This document shows, in pieces, positions 1-12,752 of a stretch of 64,000 bases of DNA. The stretch is taken from NCBI GenBank assembly GCA_001414485.1, contig LLEY01000021.1:186001-250000 (forward strand), read 5' to 3'. The DNA is from Calycina herbarum. Its lineage: Eukaryota > Ascomycota > Leotiomycetes > Helotiales > Pezizellaceae. A program made the position numbers and the translations under genes. Below the pieces are notes generated by a model. It did no database searches and was not told the origin of the DNA. It saw nothing but the letters and a program-made list of their open reading frames with translations. Position 1 is the stretch's first letter; the number at the start of each line of letters is the position of its first letter.

Positions 1-3000
1 AGTGTAATCCACAAGACCTGTTCCTCTTTGGCAATCGTGAGGTTAAAGTTGGCTCTTTTGAGGGATTTCTCCGCTGGTGAAGAGCTTACTGTCTGTTGCC
101 TTTCCGGCTGTGAGACGTCATTTCGCTGGTTCGTATTAGTACCTGTGATTTTTCTAGAGAGGGGATTCTAGTTTCAAGATTCATTAAGAAAGGCCGAGGA
201 AATTACCGGGCCTTGGGTGGGTTATTGAGAGATCTCTGATTTTTAAGAAAAGTACTATAAGGTGGCTTTGTTTGAATGATGAGAAGCTCAAGAGTGATAT
301 TATACCAAGTATTTATTTGAAGTACGTTTTTCGGTATTCTTGGTTTTGGAGCGGGTGGGTGTTTATGCCTAGCCTTGGTTAAGGGGGGATGCTTTTCGTT
401 TACAGACTTAGTCAAATTCTCTTTTTGTCACGCTCTTCGGTTGTTGGTCCATCTTGGTTTTCTGGGTGGCTTATTCTTTAATTGCAAGCTGTGAGCAAGG
501 TTAGTTGTTAGCATCAAATGTCCAAGTTGCTGTAAGAATTCACGGACACGCACCGATTTTGCGAATTAGTAAGACTTTAGACGTCTATTCTATGTCTTTT
601 CAAGATGAGGAACGATTCTTTTTAGTTCAATGGCTTCTTTCTTTTCGCCCTCGACTAGCGATGCTTCTTCTAATAAGATGCGTTTGCTATCGAAAGTTCT
701 TTGGCTGTCGATTTATACTTGTACTTTCGTTTTGTACTTTTTTTGCGGAAGGAAGGGAGGGATAGAGTGGTTTTTGTGGGGCTCGTTATAGATTTCTGAT
801 GGTAGATCGAGGTATGGTACTCTCCGAAATCCATTGTCTTGCCAAGTGTGATCATCACCTGGTTCCAAGAAGCTGAATACCTGGTAGTCTTGAGCCATCT
901 CTTGACCTTTTCAAGAGTTGTTGGTGATAGTGGCGCTGCTTCCCGGTGGAATATTTGCTCCTCTTGTAAATATTCGTCGTGTTCTATTCGTAAAACGCCT
1001 GGGTCGTAACGAATATAATCGTGGATCATTGAATTCTTACTCTGAAGCTTGGGTTGGACTGACTGACCAGCACGTATATTTGTTAGATGTAGTCTACTAC
1101 TCTGAACTCTGCGAGGTTCTAACTGAACTAATTTTTGCAATTTAAGAGTTTCATGATGATTGAAGTTATACTTGAGCCTCGCGCAACAAATCTCCATGTT
1201 GAAAAGGCAAATTAGGGAATACTTTATGGGTTTTGAAGGCCACGGAGACATTTGTTGATTGATTTCTGCTTCTTGTAACAACGAAAGGGGGTTTTTGTTT
1301 ATTCTCGTATAAGTACGAAATGAGGGCAAAGTCCTAGAAGGATTTGGGGAAACATTCTAGGAGGGTTGAGTGATGGCACTGATATTTTTGTATTAGGTTG
1401 GCTTTACGGTTTTTTATCGCTATCGGGGGGAGTCTCTTTGGCTCGGAATTTCAGCCATTTTCTTATTTTGTTAAGCTCTATATTTCATGGTTTGTCTTAG
1501 TTTCTAATAGTCTATTCTTTGAAAGGTACAAGCAGAATTAGTCGCTATTAACAAATGTCTGAGCTGATTGGAAAAACTAGAGGACTCGTATCTAAGTCGT
1601 GGATAAGTGTAGCAGTGGGCTTCAATTCTCTCTGTCTTCAAGAGGAGTTATGATTTATCCTAGCATGCTAGTTGTTTTTCTTAGATGAAATTATTACGAA
1701 AGTAAGATATAGATATTATGAGGAGCTGAACTTGGTGTCGAATGTTTTGTCGCTGTCGATAAAGAGGTTTACTTGCGTTTAATATTTCGGAACATAAGAG
1801 AAGGAGAGTGGTCATTTTTACTTGGAAATGATGGTTGATTTCCGGTTTTGAGTTGAGTGACCTGGGTTGAGTCTTGTATAGACTTTGGGCATCGACATAA
1901 TTGTATATTCCGTGAGTTTCGCACTTTAGGTAGATAATAAAATATCTTTCCGCTGGCTTTTTTATGGGAAGTGTATTGGATATTGCTTGAGGGGTTTGGG
2001 GGGTATGGGGGGTATGGTTGGTGGGTTATTTTGGGTTGTATGCATGGCTCTTGGAATTATGGCAATGTTCGCTTGAGCTGTTTAGTTGAATCTTGATCTT
2101 TTTAGCTACTTGGGTATAGTTTTTGAGATCTCTTAACAACTTGACTTTTCGATAAAAGGGTTTGAAATCCCGAAATTAGGAGGGATCGTGCTTTTCCCAT
2201 GGGAATTTTGGTCTTATTGGGTGTAACTTAATTCCTGGCTGTATTTCAACTTTGAAGATCCGAATTACTAGAACTCATATTGACTACCGGAGCTGAACGA
2301 CGAGATTGTCATTGGCAATAGCTTGAGAGTCTGTAGTTTTGATAAGCATCCTCTCCGATTATTCAAGTAAGGAGACTAGTGACTATTTGTTTGGATGTAC
2401 ACTTTTTTTCAGTTGTCACTTATGTTATGCTGGATAGCTCAAGATGCGACTTTTGCTTTCGAAAGTTTATCTACTGTCGTTTTATGGTTACACTGACCAT
2501 TCTGGTTTTGGGTAGACATAAGTGGATGGAGAGTAACACAACGAAACTCCACGATTGCGTTGATGTAGACTGACTGACGAGCACCTATGAATGCCTGTAA
2601 AGAGTGTCGATTTTTTAGATTCCAGTATGTTTTGTCGAGTTCTGAAGGGCTTAGCATAATACTCTAGATTTAGGAATTTCATCCCAGTTTAATGGCATTG
2701 CTTCTAGAAATTTCGCCAATAGTTGATATACGCAGAATACATAATGTAGTGGTGTAGGAAGGGGGACATCAGAGTACCTTTTTATTAACTTTTAGAAGAT
2801 AATAAGTCAGTGTCTTTTTCTAAGACCTATGTGTGTCACATTTTTCTACTTATTGATAGCAGCAATCCAAGAGTTGACTTCTTCCAGCACGATTACGGAT
2901 TCGTCGGAAAGAGACGGAGGAATACTGCGAAGATTTGTGGAAAAGATGCGTGAATATTTGAAGGACACTTTCGAGTCTCTTGAATTTGGTATATTCCGGG

Positions 3001-5000
3001 ATTGTTTATTTTGGAAACGAGAAGGTCTCTTTAGCCTGAAATATTAATTTTTCTGGTTTTATCAGGACCTCCATTTCTAGAGTTTTCAGAAAGTCTAAGT
3101 GGTTTATGGTTTAAAAGTACGCTTCAACTGAGCTTAGTTGGTATCATCTGAAATACAATTATACAATTCGACTTGAAACAATGAAGGCTGGTTTCTAATT
3201 TAGGAGTTAGGAGAGAGTGAACTTGGATCCTCCTAATCTTTTAGCTAAGTGATGATTTATTCTCGTTTTGTGGCTGCTTTATTTTATTCCTCGATCAGAG
3301 GCGTCCATTTTGAGGAGCGATTTTACTGTCGAGAATCCATCTACTGTCAACAGAGAGTTTTACTTACCTTTCCGTTTTCGTTTGTCTAGAAGAGAGGTAG
3401 GGGTGTGTATTTCAGTGAAAATTAAGCTAGTTAGGAGACTGGGTCATCCACTGGGAATGGAACCTTCATTAGTTCCGGGCTGGGGATGCCATCGCTGAAG
3501 ACCTGGTCTTTCATCGTATGGATATTCCAAATTACGTTTTGGTGGCTTTTTATGGCAGTGCGATTGAATTCTTCGAGTTGGGAAGTTGTTTCTAGGGTTA
3601 AGGGGTTAGTTTATAGTTGAGTCGCTTTGTATGTCAGGTTTCTTTACTCTAAATTATGATATGATTAAGAGGGGACCTGAACCTAGATCGCAGGTTGCAG
3701 ATGAGGATTCTATAGGTCTTATACTCCGAGAGGAACTTCTAAGGAAAATCTAGGTGGGGTATGAGAGATTTGTTAATGGTTTTTTATCAGTGGGGTAGAG
3801 AGGGTAGAGGCTATTCGTGGGTTAACCGGAATTTAAGGGGGAGGGGAGCTAGTTCTAGGTTATCTAGGAATAGAAGGTGTTGCTATCGGTAGGTCACCTA
3901 TCGATAGCGATTTTTATAAGATGCTATTGCTTGGTTGTCTGGAAGTGCTTTTCTTCTTTACATCTAGTTCCCTTCAAACACATATATTTTGAATAAGACC
4001 TAAATATCAAATGTCCTTGCAGTTTCCAGAATAGCATGGGTCTTTGGGGTATGGTTTATTACAGCAATTGACTTAGCTGTGACGCTCCGGTTGCCTTTCA
4101 AATCGGATGAGTTTCGAAGTGATAATATTCAGGGTTTTCCACACCTGGGACCTCTCCGGAATGCAATTTCTTCAGCTGCTGATTATAGTTTCGCTTTCTC
4201 GTGGTCTGATTTCATCCACGATTTACTCTTCAATACTAGGAAAGAACTCGAAATTAGCTGCTGTTAACTAGATAGTATGGTGAAAGTACGTTGAGAAAAC
4301 CGGACTACAACCCAGAGACCGAATGTTGAATGGTTATTTTTCTTCCTACTTTCCAATATCAGCGACCTCCAATTCTGTCTCAGTTTTTGTTACGTTTTAT
4401 CTCGCCTATGTTCCACTCAAATGTTATAATTTGCTGTCGAAAGTTTGCTTACTGTCGAATGATAAGATCATTATTATCTTATGTTTTTCATTTTACATTT
4501 TAATAGAAGGGTAAGTCTAGCATTGTTGGTGATAATTACGGGATAATAGCGGGCTGTGCTCCTCTCGAGCTTGTAGATATACTTACCGACCACACACATA
4601 TGCGGCAGCTTGGGCTACGGCTCTGAAACTTGCGAGTGGATACGAGACTCTCGAGATATTTTGTTATAGTACTTGAAATTCGCCGCCAGACACCTTTTTC
4701 GCCGCCTTCGAAGGAAGGATATAATTGGAAGTCCTACCAACTTGTAAGAAGTCTTTTCTTACTATCCCAGATTCAGGAAAAGGAGGACATTTCATTTTAA
4801 TCAAAATATATTTTTCGCATAGCGATCCAAAACCTCCAGATCTCATTACCTTTCAGCGGCAAAAAGGACACTAGCTCCTGCTAGATATGCTAACAGAACT
4901 CTGTTATGTTTTATTCCAAATCGAGATTTGGTATTGATTGCTGCTTTGACACCCTCTTGATAAAAACCTAGGTTAAAGTTTCATCTCTTCTGGTTCGATT
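1..5000. repeat. Left degenerate repeat array (G/T-skewed)
   Basis: The plus strand is visibly rich in G and T and has no convincing gene. A degenerate two-part motif recurs at 683-710, 1734-1758, 2451-2479, 3321-3349 and 4430-4457. In minus-strand form it reads CGACARYAA followed exactly 18 bases later by a second CGACA-like word. Other words recur between copies, such as a 21-base GACTGACTGAC-type segment at 1057-1077 and 2568-2588 that differs at two positions. Copy spacing is irregular, about 0.7-1.1 kb. This looks like an old tandem or clustered repeat family. I cannot name it. The CpA depletion of the 23-40 kb block is not obvious here. Confidence 0.4.
670..1329 (-). CDS. Unrecognised long open frame inside the left array
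   Basis: An uninterrupted frame of about 219 codons. The listed start is TTG and the first internal ATG lies about 29 codons in, near 1245. The composition is protein-like and lysine-rich at the C-terminus. The last codons overlap the repeated two-part motif at 683-710, which reads there as STAKELSIANAS. Similar peptides (TVDKLSKAKVAS) are encoded at the 2.45 kb copy. It could therefore be a relic of a repeated coding element rather than a host gene. No domain was recognised, and chance openness in a skewed region is possible. Confidence 0.25.
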   Translation of the reverse strand: MPSFRTYTRINKNPLSLLQEAEINQQMSPWPSKPIKYSLICLFNMEICCARLKYNFNHHETLKLQKLVQLEPRRVQSSRLHLTNIRAGQSVQPKLQSKNSMIHDYIRYDPGVLRIEHDEYLQEEQIFHREAAPLSPTTLEKVKRWLKTTRYSASWNQVMITLGKTMDFGEYHTSIYHQKSITSPTKTTLSLPSFRKKSTKRKYKYKSTAKELSIANASY

Positions 5001-6027
5001 GTGGTGAAGTCTTTGACTTCTAGTTTAACGATAAGAAGTTATTGTCTTTTATTTCTCACTGTTACCTCCAACATTATCATTGCCAAGTCCCGCTCCAGCT
5101 CTTGCACTGCAAGGAAGTAATTCTCATGACGGTGTTATTACCTGGGAAAGTCTGGGGATTCCGTGGGTCAGATTGTTTTCTGGTGATAACTTTGCGAGCG
5201 TAGTAACCCACTTCATCTAAACTTGACAACAGCTCACCAAATACCACGAAGAATAGAGACCAACAATAACTTATTAAGCAAAGAAACTTTCTCCAAGTCT
5301 CCCAAAAACAACACCAGAAATTGCGAGAAGCGAGATGTAAGATAGTGGTAGGCTTACATCCGTAAATTCACCGAGGAAATTACCCGCTCTAGCCGAACTG
5401 AGACAACCCCGGTCGGTTAACTCGGAGCATCTCGGATTCGACTATTCACCTACCGGGCTCTCGTGAAAGAGAGTTTCGTAAGTTCCACAATATGGCTTCT
5501 ATGACGTACATGCTACCAAACTTTCCCAGAAGTGATTTCAAGAACTCCAAAATGACTTGAAATCCGGAGTGAAGGAAGGAAAGCCATCAGAGTTCAAGTT
5601 TTTATTTCTGTTTTTGATTGGTATTTAACTAAACTAAACTACATTAAACAAAGGAAAAATAAATCGTGTGTCAGAATCCAGCGAGCCCAGCAAACTATCC
5701 TCCTTCCATCAATTTGCCCGTATCCTACTCCTCCATCCATATCATATGCTCCGAACAATTAAGTAAAGTAGTATGCATCAAACGCCCGGTTTTGAACTCC
5801 AGTCCCATCCGAGAAACCATTACAGTACAGTAGAAATACAAAAAGTAGCATGCCGAGCTCCCATAGAATGCAAAGACAAGAAGTAACAGACAAACGTGCA
5901 ACCCAATTAAAAAACCCCCATCGCTAAGTCAAACATGAACATCGACAACAAGATATCAAGACAACAGTGCGAGAATCCTCAACACCTAGAAAGACCGACA
6001 AAAGAAAAGCACAAAAGAAAAAGACTC
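5001..6027. other. Gene-free stretch downstream of the Clr5-like gene
   Basis: No coding sequence is supported. The stretch changes from the G/T-skewed left array to neutral composition. At 5943-5969 it contains one copy of the 18-base-spaced CGACA motif in the orientation of the right array (17-23 kb). The open frames over 5935-6285 are antisense shadows of the gene at 6028-6885. Confidence 0.5.
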
Positions 6028-6885
6028 TCACTCCTCATCAGCCTCATAGTCCAAATCGTCTTCCTGATAAATCTTCACCTCCCTTTTCCCACCGATTTTA
6101 CAATCCCGAAACTGCCGCATCCACTCAAACTCATCTCCTTCCTTCTCGCTCCCCGGATACTCAACACGAACCCGTCTCAATCCCACCGCAATACGTTCAT
6201 GACTCTGAGCCATATCGTTTGTGAAGATCTCAATTGGGGAGAGACCCGGTTCGATAGGAGAAAGGGTAGTTTCGACTTCGTATGAACGGGTTCGTGTTTG
6301 GTGACAGGTTATTTTAGTAAGGTTCAGAGATGGCGAGCGATCAGCGAAGCGGGATGGGGCGGTGGTGTTGGAGCAGATGTTGCTTTTGGAGTGACGTAGT
6401 TTAGGATGTCTCAGTGGTTTAGGTTTGAGTCCGGAGACCGCGGATGAAGCGGATTTTGGGAGAGAGGGAAGTGGACGTGTGCTGTAGAGAGCGACGTTTT
6501 GGGGGGTGGAGGAGTAGTATGAGGATGTTGATGAGGTTGGGGAGGGTGAGCGGAGGGCTTCCCAATCACCCTCTGATGAGGTGGACTCGATCGAGGAGTT
6601 GTTGCTTGAGGAACCCCGCCTTGATGTTGGGGGCGAAGAAACCAAATCCCATTCTGATAAACAATTTTGTATTTGAGCGATACTAGAAGAATATCAGTAG
6701 GGAGACTTTTAGGAGAAAGAAGTTATTCCGCACGTGACAGGTAACCGGCGCTCATACAGCATTTCTACGATTTCCATCTCGCTCTTGTAATCATCGAGGT
6801 AAAGTTTCGTAATCCAGTGTCGATGGATGGAGAGAATGTCTTCCACACTTAGCTCCACGTTCCGGATGTCCATCATTCTGTTCAT
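6028..6885 (-). CDS. Clr5-like N-terminal domain protein (2 exons)
   Basis: Two exons, 6734-6885 and 6028-6682, joined across a 51-bp intron (6683-6733). The donor is GTGCGG, the branch CTGAT and the acceptor CTTCTAG. The splice restores a continuous helical motif, ERRLPVT-IAQIQNCLSEWDL, that neither open frame shows alone. The first ~65 residues (HRHWITKLYLDDYKSEMEIV, then LYERRLPVT and EWDL) resemble the Clr5-type domain of fungal proteins, which is thought to be DNA-binding. The remaining ~200 residues are Ser/Pro/Arg-rich and probably disordered, with an acidic end (EDDLDYEADEE). Start choice is uncertain: ATGs at 6885, 6876 and 6873 are in frame (264-268 aa). A role in transcription is inference from family resemblance only. 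Confidence 0.65.
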
Positions 6886-9629
6886 TATTTTTGCTTTTGT
6901 TGTTGGATGGTTTCTAGAAGACTGTCTGCCGGGTCGTGGGGTGGATGAATATGATATAAGCTCGAGAAATATGTTCAAAGCAGGACTCAAGATGATATAT
7001 GTGCTTTTTCCCACCAAGACCCTTGTGCTGCGTGGTACCTGTTTGTACGATGCAGATGAGACCAAGCACGGTACGCATCTACAAGGGTATTGTGATTTGT
7101 GGGACATGGGAAAACCACCAAGTTCTAATCGGTACCGGGGTTGATGTCTTGGGGAAAGACAGCTGTATAGCTTGTAATTGGGGAACGCCCGCGCGACCCT
7201 TGTTTAATGACATGCAATACTCCATAACATATAGATCACATGGGGTTGAATCTACTTAGATGTGGAAGGTGATACAGCATTAAACATACAGCTTGACAGC
7301 CCTGTCAAAATTTGGGCTGAAAAGATGCATGCATATAATGTGGCTACTTGTTTCTATAATGAGCTATTGAATAAGGGGCACATGAGAACCTCTGCTGCAG
7401 AGCTGACTGCAGCATTCCACAACCAAGTTGTTGGTAAGGGCCCGACACAATGGTGGAAGGATGAATTATGGTTGTGCACTGGTTGCATCGAAATAAGAAT
7501 ATGACAACTCAAAACGTGCAGATAATATCATATATCCGAAGTATTTGAACATTACGGAGTAGGCGATTTATGAAGAATAGCTTGCGAGAAAAGATGGAAA
7601 TCGCGGAGAAAACGGGTGAGGAGTTGATGATGCGGAGTGGACGTGCTTCTCAACCACCTCTTTCCGAGACATCATCAGCTTGACTTTGGGAAAATCGTCT
7701 GGAGTCACTCCGGATCTAGCAATTTGAAAAAGGAAGTTGTCCACATCTGCTTTCGGGCAATGATCACTTGATTTCTACACCACTTTGTCCACTTTGTGGC
7801 ACATCTCAAACACCCGCATCGTGGAAATCGGGAAAATCCGCTTCAAACTGATAAACCACAAACAATTCAACCAATAAAAAGGATAGAGAAAGAAACCAGT
7901 CGCAAGCCAGGTCGAAAACTGGGAGCCCCATTATAATTCGCAAGCTCTTCCCATTCAGGGCTGACTTGAGGATCACCCCCTGGTGATCATAAGTGGAGTT
8001 CGAGGTACTTTGAGAGTTGTGATAGGCCATAAACCCCAGAGGAAAAGATCGTTGATTTTTGATTGTCGCTACTTGGCGTATAAACAGCGAATCAGACAGC
8101 GCAATGTCGCTTTCCTAATACGGATTAGAACTTCACGATGTTCTCCAAGTTCTTGACAGCGGGCCGTGAAAAAACACCGTGCCCCTTTTCAAGACCCAGA
8201 ATTTGGGAAAACGAATGGCGCCGCTGTTGACCGTGCATTTTCGTGTGGAGTACAGGAAATAGACACGATGAGCCTCATAGGCGCGTTCACAGCGGCATCT
8301 GTAAATATCGAAGAAGAAAGTGTACAAAGTTGCGAATTCATAAAGCTTATGTGCCGTTTGTAAGTGAGGTCTTGGTCATGGAATGTAGCCGATCTCCGCA
8401 GTAGCGTAATTTACCTTGGGGTTATGCATCGGAAGTTCGGTACCTTGACTGACTCCTTTCTCGAAGCTAGCTTGCACAGTATACAGCTAGTTGAAGACTT
8501 CTACCTGAAGTATTACTGTCAGCTAATCCATCAGAGATTATTTTGTCATGGTCATTCGAAATGAAATAGACGAGCGTCAGATTGACGTACAACTGTACCT
8601 TGTATACGAAATGTACGGACGCACCCTGTAAGGTCGTGTAGGCAGCGGAGCATCCCGAGTGCCTGGGATTTTTTTTCTCTATTATTGACAACCTCGACTA
8701 TCATGGGCATCTGAAGGCGCAATTGCCTTTGAATATCAATACTCCGTACCATTGGCCGGCGCTTTAGAGATGCGATCAACTTTATCTCAGGGTGCATGCA
8801 GCATGCAGAAGGTGTGCAAAGGCAGCTGCTGTTGACGGGGATTACTGGCTGTATATGCACCTCTGTACAGTGTAGTGTGCCTGAGCCTTGTTGACATCTT
8901 TTGATCGTATTCAGCCTTCTCGTTGGATACTCATCCCGGTACTACCAATGATTCGGAGGATACCCAATGATGATGGAGGGAGTGTTTGTTCCTAGCCCGG
9001 TTCATATGCTGAAGGTTGCAACCATCGCAGTTCTCCCCCAAAGTCAAGTGTGGATGATGCAAACTGTCGGGTTTCAGGAGGCGAAAATGGTCGAAAGCGC
9101 ATTAATTAGCAATCAAATCTCACTCATTGCTTGATGTCCTACAGAGCGGATAATTGGACGTCAGATGAAATTGATCCTGGTTTCGATGTCCTAAAATAAA
9201 AAAAAGCGTCCATGGTTGCGAAGCTTAATTTGATTGAGATGATCAAACTTTGGCTCAATGGAGCCCTGGGCACTTGATGGCGTTGCTGAAAGTGAGAGGA
9301 TGGAACGAGGAATGGAATATGAAAAGGGATTTGCCACGTGTGAACTTATGGCCCGTGCTAAAGCCCACAAAGCTGTGGGCGTTGGTGTTGCCATGATGTT
9401 GCTTTTGTTGACGAGAAACAATCGTTCCGAGGAAAATGAGAAGGCTGGGCTGAGGTGAGCAAACGCCACTGGATTTGCCTGGAGGTTGATTTACTGGAGC
9501 AAAGAACGAGTACTCCGGGAAGAACAAAAACATCAATCGGGGGATTGGCCTCCGACATGGACCGTATCGATTCCTTATCAGCTCAGAGGCTGTCAAACGT
9601 CAACACCATGCTGTGAAATGTGACTATCC
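6886..9629. other. 2.7 kb without a convincing gene
   Basis: Several short open frames (for example 7262-7504 plus, 7806-8030 minus, 8166-8363 plus, 8552-8860 minus, 9191-9469 minus with 9258-9458 plus) look partly protein-like. None shows a family motif, a paired splice structure or a consistent frame. Decayed genes are possible. I could not assign any. Confidence 0.4.
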
Positions 9630-9752
9630 TCACATAGATGGTGATCTCAAACCAATCTTGTAATTTGCTTCACAAACACGAAGCAGTTTCAGACTTTCCT
9701 CAATAAATTCATCAGGGTTTTCATCGGGAAACTCGATGATACCGGTAGGCAT
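9630..9752 (-). pseudogene. Short coding remnant (40 codons)
   Basis: An ATG-initiated frame of 40 codons plus stop with strongly protein-like content: MPTGIIEFPDENPDEF followed by LKLLRVCEANYKIGL. The frame stays open upstream of the ATG for at least 20 codons, so this may be the end of a longer exon. The style resembles a helical segment of a fungal cytosolic protein, but I do not recognise the family. No neighbouring exon could be joined with confidence. Confidence 0.3.
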
Positions 9753-10051
9753 TTCCAATCTCGATTCACAAGAACTTCTGGACCGTGCATTCAAAGACCT
9801 TGGATCGGAGCTAAAAACTAATCACTAATCACTTCTGTAGCACGGACAGCCGTTGCAACGCCAGAAGTGGTGTGACCTGTCATTTAGTGATTTTCGTCGG
9901 GAAAAGAAGCGCAAAGCGCCAAATTCAGACGCCTCACCAGGGTTGTCTTAACAAGTTATCTCCACTTCGCCGATTGCCTGCTTGGGTCACGAGGGCGCAT
10001 CATTTTGACATCCAGGTTCTTAGCACGCTTCTGGCGGCTTGACCCCTGCTT

Positions 10052-10140
10052 TTACTATCCCCCTTAACTGTCTGACGCACAGACATTTTCATAGCCAAAC
10101 TACCCTTGCACGTGACAGACAGTTAAGGGGGGGATAGTAA
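10052..10140. repeat. Near-perfect inverted repeat (hairpin)
   Basis: The left arm (10052-10074, TTACTATCCCCC then TTAACTGTCTG) is the reverse complement of the right arm (10116-10140), except that the right arm has two extra G in its G-run. The loop is 41 bases. It could be the termini of a tiny foldback element or a structured regulatory site. No target duplication is evident. Confidence 0.6.
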
Positions 10141-10418
10141 GTACACAACCTGAAATTTTATTTTTGGATTTGAACTCGGTGCCTGCATTTGTATGCCGTG
10201 TCACGTTTACCATATCAACCAACCATGTGGTTTTGTCAGTGAGAGGGGGGTAAGGATACAATTTCAACGCCTCCTTCTCCAAAGCAGTCAGCCATCTCAT
10301 GGGGATTTCACGGGAACCACGTGTAAATCCCTCAAATCACTGACTGTATCAAGCTGGACTTGCATATGGGCCTTTAGCCAGTTACTGTAAGGAGAAGTTG
10401 GCTGCATAAAATAGCCAA

Positions 10419-10800
10419 TTACCCCAAGTGCGGCGGAATCGTGATCTTCTCAATGCGACCTAAACTTGGAGATTCCAAAGGAGTCGAGTCATTATTGAAA
10501 GAAAGCGGTACGACGGGATGCGCAAAGTTCGAATTGCAGAATAAATATTGAAGTATTGCAGGGAGAAAGACCTTTTCCCAGGCGCCATTTCCCGTGCTTC
10601 GGCTGATACAGTCAACTGAGCAACAAGGTTGCAGGAGAAGGAACACAAAGGGGCGCTGTCAAATTGAACCATTTCCACCAAAAACGCGATCATGCCAGGG
10701 AATCGGTACCGAAAAACGCTAGCACAGGCTAGTAATCCCACAATCGAGATTGCCACGTTCGGTGGCGAAATTGTGATAATCCGCTCCCTCGTCTATTTTC
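10419..10800 (-). pseudogene. Possible decayed gene, two overlapping frames
   Basis: One frame, open from about 10795 to 10460, encodes a hydrophobic start (VAISIVGLLACASVFRYRF). A second frame (10646-10419) encodes a plausible C-terminus ending SLGRIEKITIPPHLG. The overlap suggests a frameshifted gene in which coding potential passes from the first frame to the second near 10580. No family was recognised. Confidence 0.25.
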
Positions 10801-12752
10801 TTATATAAAAAGGGCGATCATATCACCTCCACCAACAAATCAATAAGAGCTGGGTTGATGAATATTGTTTATCGTCACCCCAGCGTCACATTTATGTTTT
10901 CTTCTATTTGTTAATGTTTCACAATGGATTCTTCCGATATTAAATCTTCCGAGTCTCCCGGGCCAAAGTACTTTGTTTTGCTACTTCAAGCCGAGCCAAT
11001 ATTCAATTGACGAGACGTGCATCTTGTAGGATTTTGCGAGAAGCGAGCTGCAGGAGACGGAGGTCCCTTCGTGGGAGATCTTCTAAGTTTTGATAATAAC
11101 CTTCACATTCCAGTAAAACAACCTCATTGGGGTATTAGCAACTTCTTAAATCTTCCAGATCCCATAGTTCTCACAAGTAGTTCCTTCAAAACGTGATTAT
11201 CAAGTTGAAGTGTCCTTATCCAAACAACTACGATATATTTCCTATCCGTAGGTTACCTACAAATTGCACCAACATCTATTCCGACTATTAGTAGGTAACC
11301 TACAAATAGCACTGGCATAGCACTGATAGATATTGGTCGCAAGTTCCATCAAATTTAGAACCAACACAATCGCTGCATTTCAGGGTCTTTCTTACCTTTA
11401 GACATTGACATTCAGTTTCCTCCTTCCATATTTACTTAAACATTCATTTTCAAATCAAAGTCTTTTTCCCAACTGATGAAAATTATGCTGAGTTGCCGAA
11501 ATCCAGTACCAGATAGTAATCGTTAAGAATTAGATAGGTTCCCTCCAAGCCCAAAAGCCAAATCGTCTACTGAACCGGAGTTGCTTGCAGCTCAGACGTA
11601 CTTAAGAAGATCATTGTAAACGTAGATATTGTCACTAAATACTCCCAACTAATATGACGTAAGAAATATGGCTTTTGTGGGATTACAGCTTTTTACTTTG
11701 ATTATATACACTAGTCTCGGATAATACTTACATTGTCCGAGATTCTTCTAAACGTTCTCGCATAATATTCTGAGTTGTCACGAAAATCCAGAAGCAATGG
11801 GATATACTTAGATCAGAGCTCCCGACTACTACTGGAATAGAACTTTCTCTAGCTTCCTACAGGTCCGGGATGAGGTTGTAGTTTAGTCAACTAACACGCC
11901 CGACAGCTATAGAAACCAATCAAATTAAGCGAGTTTAAGAGTCTCGTAACCAGTATGCCAATATTTGTGTTGCTGTTCTAATTTTTAAAGGGAAAAGTGA
12001 CTTAATTTGTTGCCTAAATGCTCAGGCTGGAAAGATGGTTGGTGGAACAGTGTGCAACTAATACTTGGTCATGCGCCAAAAATCCGTAAAACCATAGATG
12101 TATACCCGCAACAACCCAGTGGTAGTCAAAACTAAGAACCAAAAAGCAAAGTGCTTTGAAAAATCCCATCTTCTTTTCAACAAACCTTGTCAAACTAATG
12201 CAATCATAATGGAAGATATATACGGCATTTCCGTGGCTATCAAAGAGCAAAGGGAGATGAAGAATGGCTAAAGAAACACAAATATGAGTGGGGGATGAAG
12301 GAGCCAACTCAATACTTAACAGCTGATAAACCCTCATGGTTCACGTTTCAGGCAAATACTCTGAGTTCAATCGACATTGACGACACTTTTCGTCTTCGTC
12401 AAGCCTTTTTATTTTCCTCTTTTCTTTTGGGCAAAATAAGAGCCCGATCGCTAATTAGGAAATGGCTAGTGGAATCTAAACAAGCTCTGTATTTACTCGG
12501 GCAAGTTTGTCATATTCTTAGAAAGGGCTTTGGAAGTGTGTTGTTGCGCTTTAGCAGGGGTCAAGTACAATTCAAACTCCAGGGAGATGCATCTGTTCAA
12601 TAGGCCATTTTTTATTTGGAAATCGATGAAGTTGATATTGAATTGACTCAATTACTCTACTCTGCACTGCTACAAACAAATTAAAATGAGCGTTATATCT
12701 CCGGACGGAGATGCATGGGGTCCGTCAAGGACGAGCCATCCCTCAAATCGAT
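10801..12752. other. Mostly non-coding stretch with a palindromic direct repeat
   Basis: No supported gene. At 11248-11260 (GTAGGTTACCTAC) and 11291-11303 (GTAGGTAACCTAC) two nearly palindromic 13-mers stand in direct orientation, each followed by AAAT.GCA. A hydrophobic open frame at 12014-12337 (minus) has an internal start MGFFKALCFLVLS resembling a signal sequence, but it lacks further support. Confidence 0.4.

Noticed and set aside
5935..6686. Plus-strand ORFs across the Clr5-like gene
   Set aside because: The minus-strand frame has a splice-consistent domain and a natural C-terminus; the plus frames do not.
9191..9596. Three overlapping protein-like frames on both strands
   Set aside because: Each looks partly coding, but they exclude one another and none has a motif, start context or splice partner that decides.
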